Position numbers and translations under genes: made by a program. 43,071 nucleotides of DNA from an uncultured Faecalibaculum sp. (GTDB taxonomy: Bacteria; Bacillota_I; Bacilli_A; Erysipelotrichales; Erysipelotrichaceae), in the NCBI RefSeq assembly GCF_910588395.1, contig NZ_CAJUPA010000015.1:1-43071 (forward strand). The letters run 5' to 3'. Within the stretch, counting starts at the first letter, position 1. Each line of letters opens with the position of its first letter. The notes beneath the pieces are model-generated. The model worked only from the letters and a program-made list of their open reading frames with translations. It was not told where the DNA came from and made no database searches. Below are positions 24,146 through 32,182 of this stretch, in pieces.

Positions 24146-25110
24146 GTTTTACGTATGATGTGAAGCAGGAAATTTCCGGCGCCCAGCTGGATGACCGGCA
24201 GGCAAGAGCCCAGCTGGCAGCTCTGCTGCTGGTCAAGGCCACACTGCATATGAACAGCCATGGGACCTATCTGTCGTTTCAGGTGGAAAACGCCAGCGTG
24301 GCCAAACACGTCTGGCTGCTGGTCAAGAGGCTGTACACGGTGGAGCCCAGGCTGGCGGTGCTGCGGAAAATGCGCCTGAAGAAAAACAACATTTACCGGA
24401 TCGTGATCGAGCAGGGAGCGTCCCGGATTCTGGAGGATCTGGGGATCCTGGATGACAGGGGACTGCATGTGAAGCCGGACTATGATCTGATCCGGTCGGA
24501 AAAAAACGCCCGTGCCTTTCTGCAGGGGTGCTTTCTGGCCTCCGGCTCGGTGAACAGCCCCCGGACCGCCAATTATCATCTGGAAATCTCCGTCAGCCAC
24601 CAGGAACTGGCGGAAAGCATACGCCGGATCATGGACCGCTTTTTCCTCTCTGCCAGGATCACCGAACGCAAAAGTCTCTGGGTGGTCTATATCAAAGCCG
24701 GGGACAAAATCGGGGATTTTCTGCGGCTGATCGATGCCTCCAATGCGCTGCTGCAGTTTGAAGACCAGCGCATATCCCGGGATTTCTACAACCAGATGCG
24801 GCGGCTGGACAACTGTGAACTGGCCAATGAAATGAAGAGCCTCAAGGCAGCCCGAAGCCAGGTGGAAGCCATTGAGCGGATTGAGACGATGATGTCGCCG
24901 GAGCAGATTCCGCAGAAGATCCGGGATGCGATGGAAATCCGCAAGCAGCATCCGGAAGCAAGTCTGGCGGAACTCTGCGATGAGATCTACAAAGCCACCG
25001 GGGAAATCATCTCCAAATCCGGGATGAAGCACCGGATGACCAGGATCCGGGAGATGGCAGCGGCTCTGGGACAGGACAGGAGGCCCAATGAAACAGACAG
25101 GCAGGCGTAG
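24142..25110 (+). CDS. whiA: WhiA DNA-binding protein
   Basis: 322 residues. The N-terminal half resembles a LAGLIDADG homing-endonuclease scaffold (GCFLASGSVNSP, NYHLEISVSH), with no nuclease activity in known WhiA proteins. The C-terminal half holds the HTH (ASLAELCDEIYKATGEIISKSG). WhiA affects chromosome segregation and division in Firmicutes. The start is TTG 24142, inside the yvcK stop region, with GGAGG six bases upstream. Confidence 0.95.
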   Translation: MSFTYDVKQEISGAQLDDRQARAQLAALLLVKATLHMNSHGTYLSFQVENASVAKHVWLLVKRLYTVEPRLAVLRKMRLKKNNIYRIVIEQGASRILEDLGILDDRGLHVKPDYDLIRSEKNARAFLQGCFLASGSVNSPRTANYHLEISVSHQELAESIRRIMDRFFLSARITERKSLWVVYIKAGDKIGDFLRLIDASNALLQFEDQRISRDFYNQMRRLDNCELANEMKSLKAARSQVEAIERIETMMSPEQIPQKIRDAMEIRKQHPEASLAELCDEIYKATGEIISKSGMKHRMTRIREMAAALGQDRRPNETDRQA

Positions 25111-25654
25111 GCACGCAACACATCTGAGCATGGCTGCTGGCCTGGGACTGGCGGGTCTGCTGCTGACCGGGTGTTCGGGACAGGTGGAACTGCGAAAGCA
25201 CACCTTCACCATTGAGCTGGGACAGGATGTGTATGCCAATCCCGCCCTGTATGCGGATGAAGGCCAGCAGGGCCTGGAACACATGACAGTGTCCCCCGTC
25301 AGCAACGGCGTCGCCCGGAAGGACAACCGGTTTGTGTCCCGGGGCTATGAGTATCTGATGGTGGGAGAATATGACTTTGTGCTGGAAAACGGCGGATCGA
25401 AGACACCTTTTGTGATCAAAATCAAGGATACACGGCCCCCTACGGTGATTTCCGAAGTCACCGAACTGGATGCCACAGTGGGACAGCGGATAGACTGGAG
25501 CACGGTGTTTCCCGCCACGGATATCTCCGGCATCAGCTATGAGGCGCCTTTTGACACCACCGCCACCCCCGGCGACCATGACATTACGGTGAAGATTTCC
25601 GACCGGTTCGGCAATGCGGTGGAAAAACCGGTGAAAGTGAAGGTATCAGGATGA
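25088..25654 (+). CDS. Lipoprotein with Ig-like C-terminal domain
   Basis: 188 residues. A basic N-terminus and hydrophobic core end in the lipobox LLTGC (Cys29). Residues about 35-110 are a beta-rich region not recognised. Residues about 113-188 (DTRPPTVISEVTELDATVGQ ... PGDHDITVKISDRFGNAVEKPV) follow the DUF5011/HYR-like Ig pattern. It should sit on the outer face of the membrane. AGGAGG precedes ATG 25088, which lies inside the last codons of whiA, so it belongs to that operon. Confidence 0.85.
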   Translation: MKQTGRRRHATHLSMAAGLGLAGLLLTGCSGQVELRKHTFTIELGQDVYANPALYADEGQQGLEHMTVSPVSNGVARKDNRFVSRGYEYLMVGEYDFVLENGGSKTPFVIKIKDTRPPTVISEVTELDATVGQRIDWSTVFPATDISGISYEAPFDTTATPGDHDITVKISDRFGNAVEKPVKVKVSG

Positions 25655-26412
25655 ACAGCGGTGTGTGGATGGGTCTGATCCTGCCTCTGGCAGGGACGGT
25701 GCTAGGCAGCGCGGCGGTCTTCGTGCTCCGGGGCGCCATTCCGGAAAAAACGGAGAAAGCCATGTTGGGATTTGCGGCGGGTGTCATGACAGCCGCTTCG
25801 ATTTTTTCCCTGATTCTGCCCGCCATGGAACAGTCCGGGTGGCTGCCTGCCGCTGCGGGCTTCCTGCTGGGAATCGGCTTTCTGCTGCTGCTGGATGAAC
25901 TGGTGCCGCATGTCCATGTGATGTCCCAGGAAGCGGAAGGGCTGCCGGTACCCTGGAAACGCACCACCAAGCTGTTCTTTGCCATCACGCTGCACAATCT
26001 GCCGGAGGGCATGGCTGTGGGTGTGGTCCTGGCGGGTCTGCTGGATGGCAGCACGGTGATGAGCACCTCCGCGGCGCTGGCTCTCTGTCTGGGCATTGCC
26101 CTGCAGAATGTGCCGGAAGGAGCAGTTCTTTCCATGCCCCTGCATGCGGAGGGCATGCCGAAAACCAGAGCCTTCGGTTTCGGTGCGCTGTCCGGCGTGA
26201 TCGAACCTGTGGGCGCTGGACTGACAATTCTGTGCCGGCAGTGGATCCTGCCGTTTCTGCCCTGGCTGCTGGCTTTTGCCGCCGGCGCCATGCTGTATGT
26301 GGTGGTGGAGGAGCTGGTCCCTCAGTCTCAGAACGGGAAGCATTCCAACATCGGCACGGTGGCGTTTGCCCTGGGGTTTGCGGCGATGATGGTGCTGGAT
26401 TCCGCATTGTAG
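25651..26412 (+). CDS. ZIP-family metal transporter
   Basis: 253 residues with about eight membrane segments and the ZIP metal-binding motifs HNLPEGMAVG (about 111-120) and QNVPEGAV (about 152-159), in the ZupT/GufA style. Predicted to import zinc or another divalent cation. The start overlaps the preceding lipoprotein stop by four bases (ATGA). Confidence 0.92.
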   Translation: MNSGVWMGLILPLAGTVLGSAAVFVLRGAIPEKTEKAMLGFAAGVMTAASIFSLILPAMEQSGWLPAAAGFLLGIGFLLLLDELVPHVHVMSQEAEGLPVPWKRTTKLFFAITLHNLPEGMAVGVVLAGLLDGSTVMSTSAALALCLGIALQNVPEGAVLSMPLHAEGMPKTRAFGFGALSGVIEPVGAGLTILCRQWILPFLPWLLAFAAGAMLYVVVEELVPQSQNGKHSNIGTVAFALGFAAMMVLDSAL

Positions 26413-26432
26413 AAACGGTAAGGTGAGACTCT

Positions 26433-26792
26433 ATGACAAAATGGGACAAAATCCTGATTGTCTGCCTGATGGCGGCCAGCGTCCTGCTGATTGTGCCCAT
26501 TCTGCAGGGACAGCCGGTTCCCAGTCAGGCGGTGGTCAGTGTGCGCAATGAAGAGAAACTGCGGCTGAATCTGGCACAGAACGGATCGTATTCCGTGAAG
26601 GGCACGCTGGGACCGGTGAACATCGAAGTGCAGGATGGATCGGTCCGGGTGACGCAGGAAAACAGTCCGCATCATTACTGCTCCCGGCAGGGATGGGTGA
26701 ACAGCACAGCGGTGCCCATTGTCTGTCTGCCCAATGAAACGGTGATCCGGATCCAGGGAGAATCCGGATCCGAGGACACGGTGATCCAGTGA
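26433..26792 (+). CDS. NusG domain II-containing membrane-anchored protein
   Basis: 119 residues: one membrane segment (about 7-25), then a small beta-rich extracytoplasmic domain (VSVRNEEKLRLNLAQNGSYS, VNIEVQDGSVRVTQENSPHH, YCSRQGWVN, VCLPNETVIRI) matching the stand-alone NusG_II family. Such genes are typically paired with a Gx/HepS-I-type gene, as here. Function unknown. AAGGTGAG lies six bases before the ATG. Confidence 0.88.
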   Translation: MTKWDKILIVCLMAASVLLIVPILQGQPVPSQAVVSVRNEEKLRLNLAQNGSYSVKGTLGPVNIEVQDGSVRVTQENSPHHYCSRQGWVNSTAVPIVCLPNETVIRIQGESGSEDTVIQ

Positions 26793-27310
26793 AGACCCGG
26801 CGCGCTGTGATTCTCGCCTTTCTCGTGACAGCGGGCATTCTGCTGCAGCTGCTGGAAAGCTTTGTGCCGGTTGTCATGCTGGTGCCCGGGTACAAAATCG
26901 GGCTGGCCAATATCGCCGGGCTGTTCGCCCTGTACGCCTACGGCACCCGGGATATGGTGATTGTGACAGTCTGCCGGATTTTTCTGGCGGGACTGCTGAC
27001 CGGTACGCTCTTTTCCGTGGGCTTTCTTCTGTCCATATCCGGTGCCGTCCTGGCTTTGAGTGCGATGGCTCTTGCCAGAAAGAGCGGACTGTTTTCCATC
27101 TACGGTGTCAGCGTGGCCGGCGCAGCGGCGCATTCTGTGGGGCAGGTGCTGGCTGTGACGGCGATTTACCAGCAGTACTTCATGCAGATGTTTCTGCCGG
27201 TGCTGCTGGCGCTGTCCATTGTCAGCGGTCTGCTGATAGCGCTGGTCACCGAACGGCTGCTGATCCGCATGCGGCATGTCATTGGCCGGACGCAGCCAGG
27301 GAGGAACTGA
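26789..27310 (+). CDS. Gx transporter family / heptaprenyl diphosphate synthase component I-like membrane protein
   Basis: 173 residues with about five membrane segments and the family core VPGYKIGLANIAGLFALY followed by CRIFLAGLLTGTLFS. Proteins of this group are annotated either as component I of heptaprenyl diphosphate synthase or as a small ECF-like 'Gx' transporter; no synthase component II gene is in this window. The start is GTG 26789, overlapping the NusG_II gene stop by four bases. Confidence 0.87.
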   Translation: MKTRRAVILAFLVTAGILLQLLESFVPVVMLVPGYKIGLANIAGLFALYAYGTRDMVIVTVCRIFLAGLLTGTLFSVGFLLSISGAVLALSAMALARKSGLFSIYGVSVAGAAAHSVGQVLAVTAIYQQYFMQMFLPVLLALSIVSGLLIALVTERLLIRMRHVIGRTQPGRN

Positions 27311-27313
27311 TTC

Positions 27314-27970
27314 ATGGCAGACAGATTTTACGGCCGGCTCCGGCAGCTGGAGCGGGATTCGAAAAATGAAATGACCATTCTGTCGGATTCCCGGTCCAGT
27401 CTGGACCAGCTGACAGAAGCCATGGCGGGACAGGAGCTGTCCCTGAACGATTATCTGACGCTGCTGCGGCTGACCGGGCAGAACTACGAACGGTACAGCA
27501 TGCCGCCTTCCGCCCAGAAATATGTCTTCATGCGGATGCAGTCGGTGCTGAACCTGGGCAAAGAGAAATGGAAGCGGCGGCAGTATCCGCTGCTGACAGA
27601 CACAGAGGTTCCGCTTCAGCCGGAAATCGAAGCCTATCTGCAGCAGCAGCGGCCCCTCTGGCGTGATCTGCTGCTGCATTATCAGCGGATCCTGGTGGTG
27701 ACAGATCTGGTTCTGTTCCTGGTGATACTGCCGCTGCTGGTATTTGTGGTGAAGTTCTCCTTTCTCTGGTCACTGATTGTCTCCCTGCTGATCTGGGCGG
27801 GACTGGCAGTGTATTTTCAGCTGTTTCTGTCAGAAACCATGGCCCAGGAATATCTGGCTTCGCATTCAGCGAAAATCGGAGACTCTCTGCGGATCTTCGA
27901 GCAGTATTTTGTCAGTGCCGGGCTGCCTTCCAGAAAGAAACACAGGACTGAAAACGGCGAAAATTCCTGA
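27314..27970 (+). CDS. Unknown membrane protein
   Basis: 218 residues, not recognised. The first 120 residues are hydrophilic and mostly helical. Two adjacent hydrophobic segments (about 124-146 and 150-172) form a hairpin, and the last 45 residues are polar. GGGAGGA precedes ATG 27314, three bases after the preceding gene, making it the last gene of the rapZ operon. A weak hairpin AAACCT / AGGTTT (27971-27986) followed by a T-rich stretch may end the transcript. Confidence 0.75.
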   Translation: MADRFYGRLRQLERDSKNEMTILSDSRSSLDQLTEAMAGQELSLNDYLTLLRLTGQNYERYSMPPSAQKYVFMRMQSVLNLGKEKWKRRQYPLLTDTEVPLQPEIEAYLQQQRPLWRDLLLHYQRILVVTDLVLFLVILPLLVFVVKFSFLWSLIVSLLIWAGLAVYFQLFLSETMAQEYLASHSAKIGDSLRIFEQYFVSAGLPSRKKHRTENGENS

Positions 27971-27994
27971 AACCTTGTTAGGTTTTAGATTGTT

Positions 27995-28024
27995 TTCACA
28001 TTCGCAAGCGCTCTGTGGTATGAT
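27995..28024 (+). promoter_or_regulatory. Promoter of rex
   Basis: TTCACA (27995-28000) and TATGAT (28019-28024) with an 18-base spacer. The leader would be only about nine bases. Confidence 0.5.
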
Positions 28025-28039
28025 GGTCCCGGTGATGTT

Positions 28040-28684
28040 ATGCGTACAAATACCGTGCCGAAAGCCACGCTTCAGCGCTATCCCGTTTATTTGAAAGCGC
28101 TGCGCAGGCTGCAGAAGAACGGAGTCAAAAGAATCATGTCCCGGGAGCTTTCCAGTTTTGTGGATATCGAGCCGACCACCATCCGGCGCGATTTTTCTTT
28201 TCTGGGCAATCTGGGCAAACAGGGATATGGATATGATGTGGACAAGCTCATTGACATCTTCAACCAGCAGCTGGGCGGAGATTTTGATGAGAAGCTGATC
28301 CTGGTGGGAGCCGGCAACCTGGGCCGGGCCCTGCTGAACTACAATAAATGGGATCATGTGGTGGGAGAGGTGGCCTGCGCCTTTGATGTGGATCCCGCCA
28401 AGCAGGGAAGCCAGTTCGGTGTCAATGTCTGGAGCATGGACGAACTGGAGGAAAAAATGCCCAAAGGGTGCCGCATTGCCATCCTGACGATTTCCCATGA
28501 CGTGCAGGCGACGGTGGACCGGCTGGTGAAAGCCGGGATCACGGGCATTGTGGACTTCACTCACCAGCACTTCAAGGTGCCCCGGGGAGTGGTGATCAAA
28601 AGCATTGATGTGGTCTCCAGCATTCAGGAACTGGTGTTCATTACCAATTCCATGAATGAGCCCGCAGGAAAACAGCATGGTTAG
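28040..28684 (+). CDS. rex: Redox-sensing transcriptional repressor Rex
   Basis: 214 residues, standard length. The winged-helix domain (about 8-75) contains ELSSFVDIEPTTIRRDFSFLG and the GKQGYGYDV wing. The Rossmann domain contains VGAGNLGRAL (about 89-98), and the C-terminal swapped helix follows. Rex senses the NADH/NAD+ ratio and represses fermentation and respiration genes. No clear Rex box is found upstream of its own start. asnS follows after 21 bases. Confidence 0.95.
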   Translation: MRTNTVPKATLQRYPVYLKALRRLQKNGVKRIMSRELSSFVDIEPTTIRRDFSFLGNLGKQGYGYDVDKLIDIFNQQLGGDFDEKLILVGAGNLGRALLNYNKWDHVVGEVACAFDVDPAKQGSQFGVNVWSMDELEEKMPKGCRIAILTISHDVQATVDRLVKAGITGIVDFTHQHFKVPRGVVIKSIDVVSSIQELVFITNSMNEPAGKQHG

Positions 28685-28705
28685 ACAGAAGAAGGAGTGA
28701 CTAGA

Positions 28706-30064
28706 ATGCTTGCAGTGAAACTCAAAGATACCTTTCAGGAGCTGGACGGTCAGAAGGTGACCTTGCAGGGATGGGTCCGGACCAACCGTGGATCCAAGAA
28801 AGCCGGCTTCATCGAACTCAACGACGGCAGTACATTTTCCAATGTGCAGGTCGTGTACAAGCCGGAGCAGACCGCGGATTACGAAACGGTTTCGAAAATC
28901 ACCCTGGGCAGCGCCATTGAAGTCACCGGCACGCTGAAAGCCACTCCGGGCGCCAAACAGCCCTATGAGATTCAGGCGGATGCCGTCGAGGTGCTGGGTG
29001 CCGGAGATCACGATTATCCTCTGCAGAAAAAACGTCATACCTTCGAGTATCTGCGGACGATTCCCAGTGTGAGACCCCGGGCCAACACCTATTACGCCAT
29101 GTTCCGGCTGCGCAGTGTGCTGTCCATGGCGATTCACCGGTTTTTCCAGGATAGGGGATTTGTGTATGTGCACACACCTGTGATCACCGGCAATGATGCG
29201 GAAGGCGCCGGAGAGTGCTTTACCGTCACAACCCGGACGGATGACAAATATGATCAGGATTTCTTCGGCCGGCATGCGCAGCTGACTGTATCCGGTCAGC
29301 TTCACGTGGAGCCTTTTGCCCTGACCTACCGGAATGTCTACACCTTCGGGCCCACATTCCGGGCAGAGAACTCCAACACCACCCGCCATGCCAGCGAATT
29401 CTGGATGATCGAACCGGAGATGGCCTTTGCGGATCTCTCCGACAACATGGATGTGGTGGAAGACATGATCAAGTACTGCATCAACTATGTGCTGGAGAAC
29501 GCGCCGGAGGAAATGGCATTCTTCGAGAAAGCCATTGACAAAGACTGCATCCGCCGTGTCAGGGAAGTGGCGGATTCCGATTTCAAGCGCATGACCTACA
29601 CGGAAGCCATCGGACATCTGGAAAAGGCGAAGGACCAGTTCGAAAACCAGGATATTTTCTGGGGCATGGATCTGCAGAGCGAACATGAGCGCTACATCTG
29701 CGAGCAGGTGGTGAAGGGGCCGGTGTTCCTGACGGACTATCCGAAGGAAATCAAGGCTTTCTACATGCGGGAAAACGAAGACGGCAAAACCGTGGCGGCC
29801 TGCGATCTGCTGGTTCCCTATGTGGGCGAACTGGTGGGCGGCAGTCAGCGTGAAGAGCGCTATGATGTGCTGAAACGGAAAATGGATGATCTGGGCATGA
29901 ACGAAGGCAGTCTGGACTGGTATCTGGATCTGCGCCGCTTTGGTGGATGCAAACATTCCGGTTTCGGACTTGGGTTCGACCGGATGCTGATGTATCTTTC
30001 CGGGGTTCAGAACATCCGTGATGTGCAGCCTTATCCGCGTACACCGAGAAACCTCATCAACTGA
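28706..30064 (+). CDS. asnS: Asparaginyl-tRNA synthetase
   Basis: 452 residues, class IIb synthetase. The N-terminal OB-fold anticodon-binding domain (about 1-105) contains VTLQGWVRTNRGSKKAGFIE. The catalytic core shows motif 2 as FRAENSNTTRHASEFWMIEP (from residue 218) and motif 3 as GFGLGFDRM (about 419-427). The HASEF and GGCKHSGFG residues favour AsnRS over AspRS. ATG 28706 has AAGGAG eight bases upstream, better than the in-frame GTG 28697. No T-box leader exists; only 21 bases separate it from rex. Two terminators follow. Confidence 0.95.
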   Translation: MLAVKLKDTFQELDGQKVTLQGWVRTNRGSKKAGFIELNDGSTFSNVQVVYKPEQTADYETVSKITLGSAIEVTGTLKATPGAKQPYEIQADAVEVLGAGDHDYPLQKKRHTFEYLRTIPSVRPRANTYYAMFRLRSVLSMAIHRFFQDRGFVYVHTPVITGNDAEGAGECFTVTTRTDDKYDQDFFGRHAQLTVSGQLHVEPFALTYRNVYTFGPTFRAENSNTTRHASEFWMIEPEMAFADLSDNMDVVEDMIKYCINYVLENAPEEMAFFEKAIDKDCIRRVREVADSDFKRMTYTEAIGHLEKAKDQFENQDIFWGMDLQSEHERYICEQVVKGPVFLTDYPKEIKAFYMRENEDGKTVAACDLLVPYVGELVGGSQREERYDVLKRKMDDLGMNEGSLDWYLDLRRFGGCKHSGFGLGFDRMLMYLSGVQNIRDVQPYPRTPRNLIN

Positions 30065-30079
30065 GCAGGACAAATCAAA

Positions 30080-30114
30080 AAGCCGGCAGCTTTCCGCAGG
30101 GAAGCTGCCGGCTT
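30080..30114. terminator. First terminator after asnS
   Basis: Perfect 13-base arms AAGCCGGCAGCTT (30080-30092) and AAGCTGCCGGCTT (30102-30114); the T tract is short. Confidence 0.75.
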
Positions 30115-30125
30115 CTGTACAAAGA

Positions 30126-30168
30126 AAGCTCCTTTTCACGGAAATGCCGCTGGAAAAGGAGCTTTTTT
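30126..30168. terminator. Second terminator after asnS, bidirectional
   Basis: Perfect 12-base arms AAGCTCCTTTTC (30126-30137) and GAAAAGGAGCTT (30153-30164) followed by six Ts in total. It also serves the convergent Rpn-family gene. Confidence 0.85.
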
Positions 30169-30208
30169 CAGGTTTTCATACCGGGGGATTGGATGCCGCC
30201 AGAAAAAA

Positions 30209-31207
30209 TCAGCCGGTGATGAGGCTGAATTCCCTGTACAGCCGGTTCAGCGTCTGCGGATTGTCCAGGGCAGCCAGGAACTCTTCTGTTCTGTCCGCTG
30301 TGACCATCATCTGTTTCAGCTGGCTGATCCGCTGTTTCGATTCTGCCTGACCCTGCTGGATGCCCCGCTCGATTCCCTGCAGTTCTCCAGCCCGTTTGCC
30401 TTTTTCATATACACCCTGCCCCAGATTGCACATATCCAGCACCTCCTCTTCCACATCCTGTACCGTCGGTATCCCGTAGTCCTCCAGAATACCGAGTCGG
30501 TCCACTACGCTCATTGCAGTCGAAAACAACCCGCGGAGTAAATTCCACACCGGCTCTTCTCCGGGCTCCGGCTTTGATTCCTCGTTGAATCCCAGGATCA
30601 CTGCCTGCACCAGCTCCGCCTTTCCCCACATGTCAGGTTCGCCTGTCGTTTTCTCCGTCAGATTATAGGCTGTGATTGTGTTCCTGTTCTGGCCCGCCAC
30701 GATCCAGATGCTGCATACCGGCATCAGCCGGTCATAGTCTTGCGCCACATACTCCCGGTCTGTCTGACTGGCAATCAGTTCTCCCAGACAGGAAACAGCC
30801 CGGGGCAGCAGTTCATAGTTCTTCGGCTTGTCCTTCTGTATCTCGATGTTGATCAGGATCTCTCTGGCTCCCGCCGGCAGCTGCACCCTGAACAGGATAT
30901 CGAAACGGATCCCCTTGCTTTCATCTGCCGGCTGGTCCTGGCGATGTCTGAGTTTTTCCCGGTATTCGGTGTTCAGGCCACGGATCTTCAGATCCGGGTG
31001 CAGGATTTTCGTGGAGATGCGGATATCCGGATCGATCATGGTCACAATCTGCCCGGCAGGATATGGCTTCAGTTCCGGCAGCACCTGCTTCAGAAAAGCC
31101 GCCAGCACCCGGCGGTAGCCGAGAAGCCGTTTGGCGTGATCGTCATAGAGGGCCTGCTGGTCACTGTCCGACAGGTCCAGGGCAATGCTGGTTTTCCGTT
31201 GTGTCAT
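30209..31207 (-). CDS. Rpn / PD-(D/E)XK nuclease family protein (putative transposase-like)
   Basis: 332 residues. The N-terminal part holds a PD-(D/E)XK-type core, with GIRFDILFRV and ILINIEIQKD providing the Asp and the E-x-Q typical of Rpn recombination-promoting nucleases. The C-terminal part has the KGKRAGELQGIERGIQQGQ helix with G-I-x-x-G repeats that is common in the family. Known Rpn proteins are DNA endonucleases that raise recombination and have been linked to phage defence. The AT-rich upstream region (31234-31293 holds a TATACT -10 box and more) has a closely similar partner at 41542-41613, before a decayed second copy. ATG 31207 has AAGGGGAG five bases upstream. Confidence 0.85.
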   Translation of the reverse strand: MTQRKTSIALDLSDSDQQALYDDHAKRLLGYRRVLAAFLKQVLPELKPYPAGQIVTMIDPDIRISTKILHPDLKIRGLNTEYREKLRHRQDQPADESKGIRFDILFRVQLPAGAREILINIEIQKDKPKNYELLPRAVSCLGELIASQTDREYVAQDYDRLMPVCSIWIVAGQNRNTITAYNLTEKTTGEPDMWGKAELVQAVILGFNEESKPEPGEEPVWNLLRGLFSTAMSVVDRLGILEDYGIPTVQDVEEEVLDMCNLGQGVYEKGKRAGELQGIERGIQQGQAESKQRISQLKQMMVTADRTEEFLAALDNPQTLNRLYREFSLITG

Positions 31208-31233
31208 CGGTCTCCCCTTTCATCTGTGGGACC

Positions 31234-31239
31234 AGTATA
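31234..31239 (-). promoter_or_regulatory. -10 box of the Rpn-family gene
   Basis: TATACT on the minus strand, conserved in the related upstream region of the relic at 41597-41602. Confidence 0.6.
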
Positions 31240-31409
31240 AAGGAGACTGAACATTATTTCGATATTATTTTAGTATATGAAGTATTTGTGAAACTGTATG
31301 AACTTTATCTTGCGGTTTCCAGCGCTGATGGCGGCAAATGGGCTGGATATTGTGCCTGATCATGCCGAATCCGGATCCGATGCTCTGACAGCCTCATCAG
31401 ACAGCTGAC

Positions 31410-31455
31410 AAAAGGGTGAACCGGCTTCCTTCAGGAAGACACGGTTCACCCTTTT
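31410..31455. terminator. Terminator overlapping the tetR stop
   Basis: Perfect 14-base arms AAAAGGGTGAACCG (31410-31423) and CGGTTCACCCTTTT (31442-31455). The stop codon of the TetR gene lies inside the right arm. Confidence 0.87.
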
Positions 31456-32048
31456 CCGCTTTGCAGAATGGCCCGGATGGCATTGTACAGCACCGGTTTC
31501 ATCTCGGTCATGGAACAGGGCTTGCTGTCAATCAGGCAGGAATAACAGGTGCCGGAAGCCAGTTCCACCACCAGAAAGAGGGTTTTGTACGGTGTTTCCA
31601 GACGCCAGCCATAGTCTGCCGCCAGATCCAGAAACCGGGGATAGAGCTGGAAATCATTTTCCTGCATCAGTCCGCTGATGTTGTCGTGAATGACCGCAAA
31701 TGTCAGGGAACGACGGATGAATTTCAGCAGGGCAGCCCGGGCTTCCAGCTGATTGACCACATGGTCGATCATGAACACCACTGCATCTTCGAAGGTGGGC
31801 TGCGGTGTCAGCCGCAGGGCTGTATTTGCCTGTTCGAACAGCCGTGTGGCTTCCCGGGAAATGATCAGATCCCGCAGCTGTTCCTTGTCGTGAAAGTACA
31901 GATAGAACGTTCCCTTGGCCACGCCGGCCTGCCGGGCAATCTCTTCCACAGATACATTCTGCAGCCCGGATTCTGTAAAGAGCTGACCGGCAGCTTCCAC
32001 GAGACGCTCCATTTTCAGTTTCTTGTTTTCCTGGATTTTGGATTTCAT
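31446..32048 (-). CDS. TetR-family repressor
   Basis: 200 residues. The N-terminal HTH (about 15-60) reads LVEAAGQLFTESGLQNVSVE followed by EIARQAGVAKGTFYLYFHDKEQL, the classical TetR pattern. The C-terminal ligand domain is all helical. ATG 32048 is chosen because the HTH starts soon after; the frame extends to 32144, but that part covers the promoter and operators. It is divergent from the MMPL gene, and two related dyads lie between them, so it most likely represses both itself and the MMPL operon and is released by an unknown ligand. Confidence 0.9.
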   Translation of the reverse strand: MKSKIQENKKLKMERLVEAAGQLFTESGLQNVSVEEIARQAGVAKGTFYLYFHDKEQLRDLIISREATRLFEQANTALRLTPQPTFEDAVVFMIDHVVNQLEARAALLKFIRRSLTFAVIHDNISGLMQENDFQLYPRFLDLAADYGWRLETPYKTLFLVVELASGTCYSCLIDSKPCSMTEMKPVLYNAIRAILQSGKG

Positions 32049-32073
32049 ACCCACAGAGTACGCCGAAAGGTAT

Positions 32074-32090
32074 AATGACTTCCAGTCATT
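32074..32090. promoter_or_regulatory. TetR operator candidate 1
   Basis: Perfect dyad AATGAC-TTCCA-GTCATT between the TetR start and the MMPL promoter. It lies where the minus-strand tetR core promoter is expected (TTGTAC, 18 bases, CATTAT), consistent with autoregulation. Confidence 0.7.
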
Positions 32091-32128
32091 TTTTCGTACA
32101 AAAACGGAAAAATGACCGGTGGGCAGAA

Positions 32129-32145
32129 ATTGACCGACAGTCATT
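32129..32145. promoter_or_regulatory. TetR operator candidate 2
   Basis: Dyad ATTGAC-CGACA-GTCATT, the same arms (one base different) and same five-base spacer as candidate 1, with centres 55 bases apart. It overlaps the -35 box of the MMPL promoter. A further half-site AATGAC lies at 32111-32116. Confidence 0.7.
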
Positions 32146-32158
32146 CCAGGAATAGACT
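32130..32158 (+). promoter_or_regulatory. Promoter of the MMPL operon
   Basis: TTGACC (32130-32135) and TAGACT (32153-32158) with a 17-base spacer. AAGGAGG lies just before ATG 32183. Confidence 0.6.
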
Positions 32159-32182
32159 GATGGGCGTACGCAAGGAGGCGTT

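Noticed and set aside
27975..28000. Rex box for autoregulation before rex
   Set aside because: TTGTTA and TTCACA-like pieces occur, but not with the inverted 18-base arrangement of a Rex operator.
28685..28705. T-box leader of asnS
   Set aside because: Only 21 bases separate rex and asnS, too short for a T-box.
27866..30139. 757-codon open frame on the minus strand opposite rex and asnS
   Set aside because: It is the antisense of two clear conserved genes, has no recognisable domains, and arises from the GC-rich codon pattern. The same applies to other long antisense frames, such as 8036-9364 and 10058-11746.
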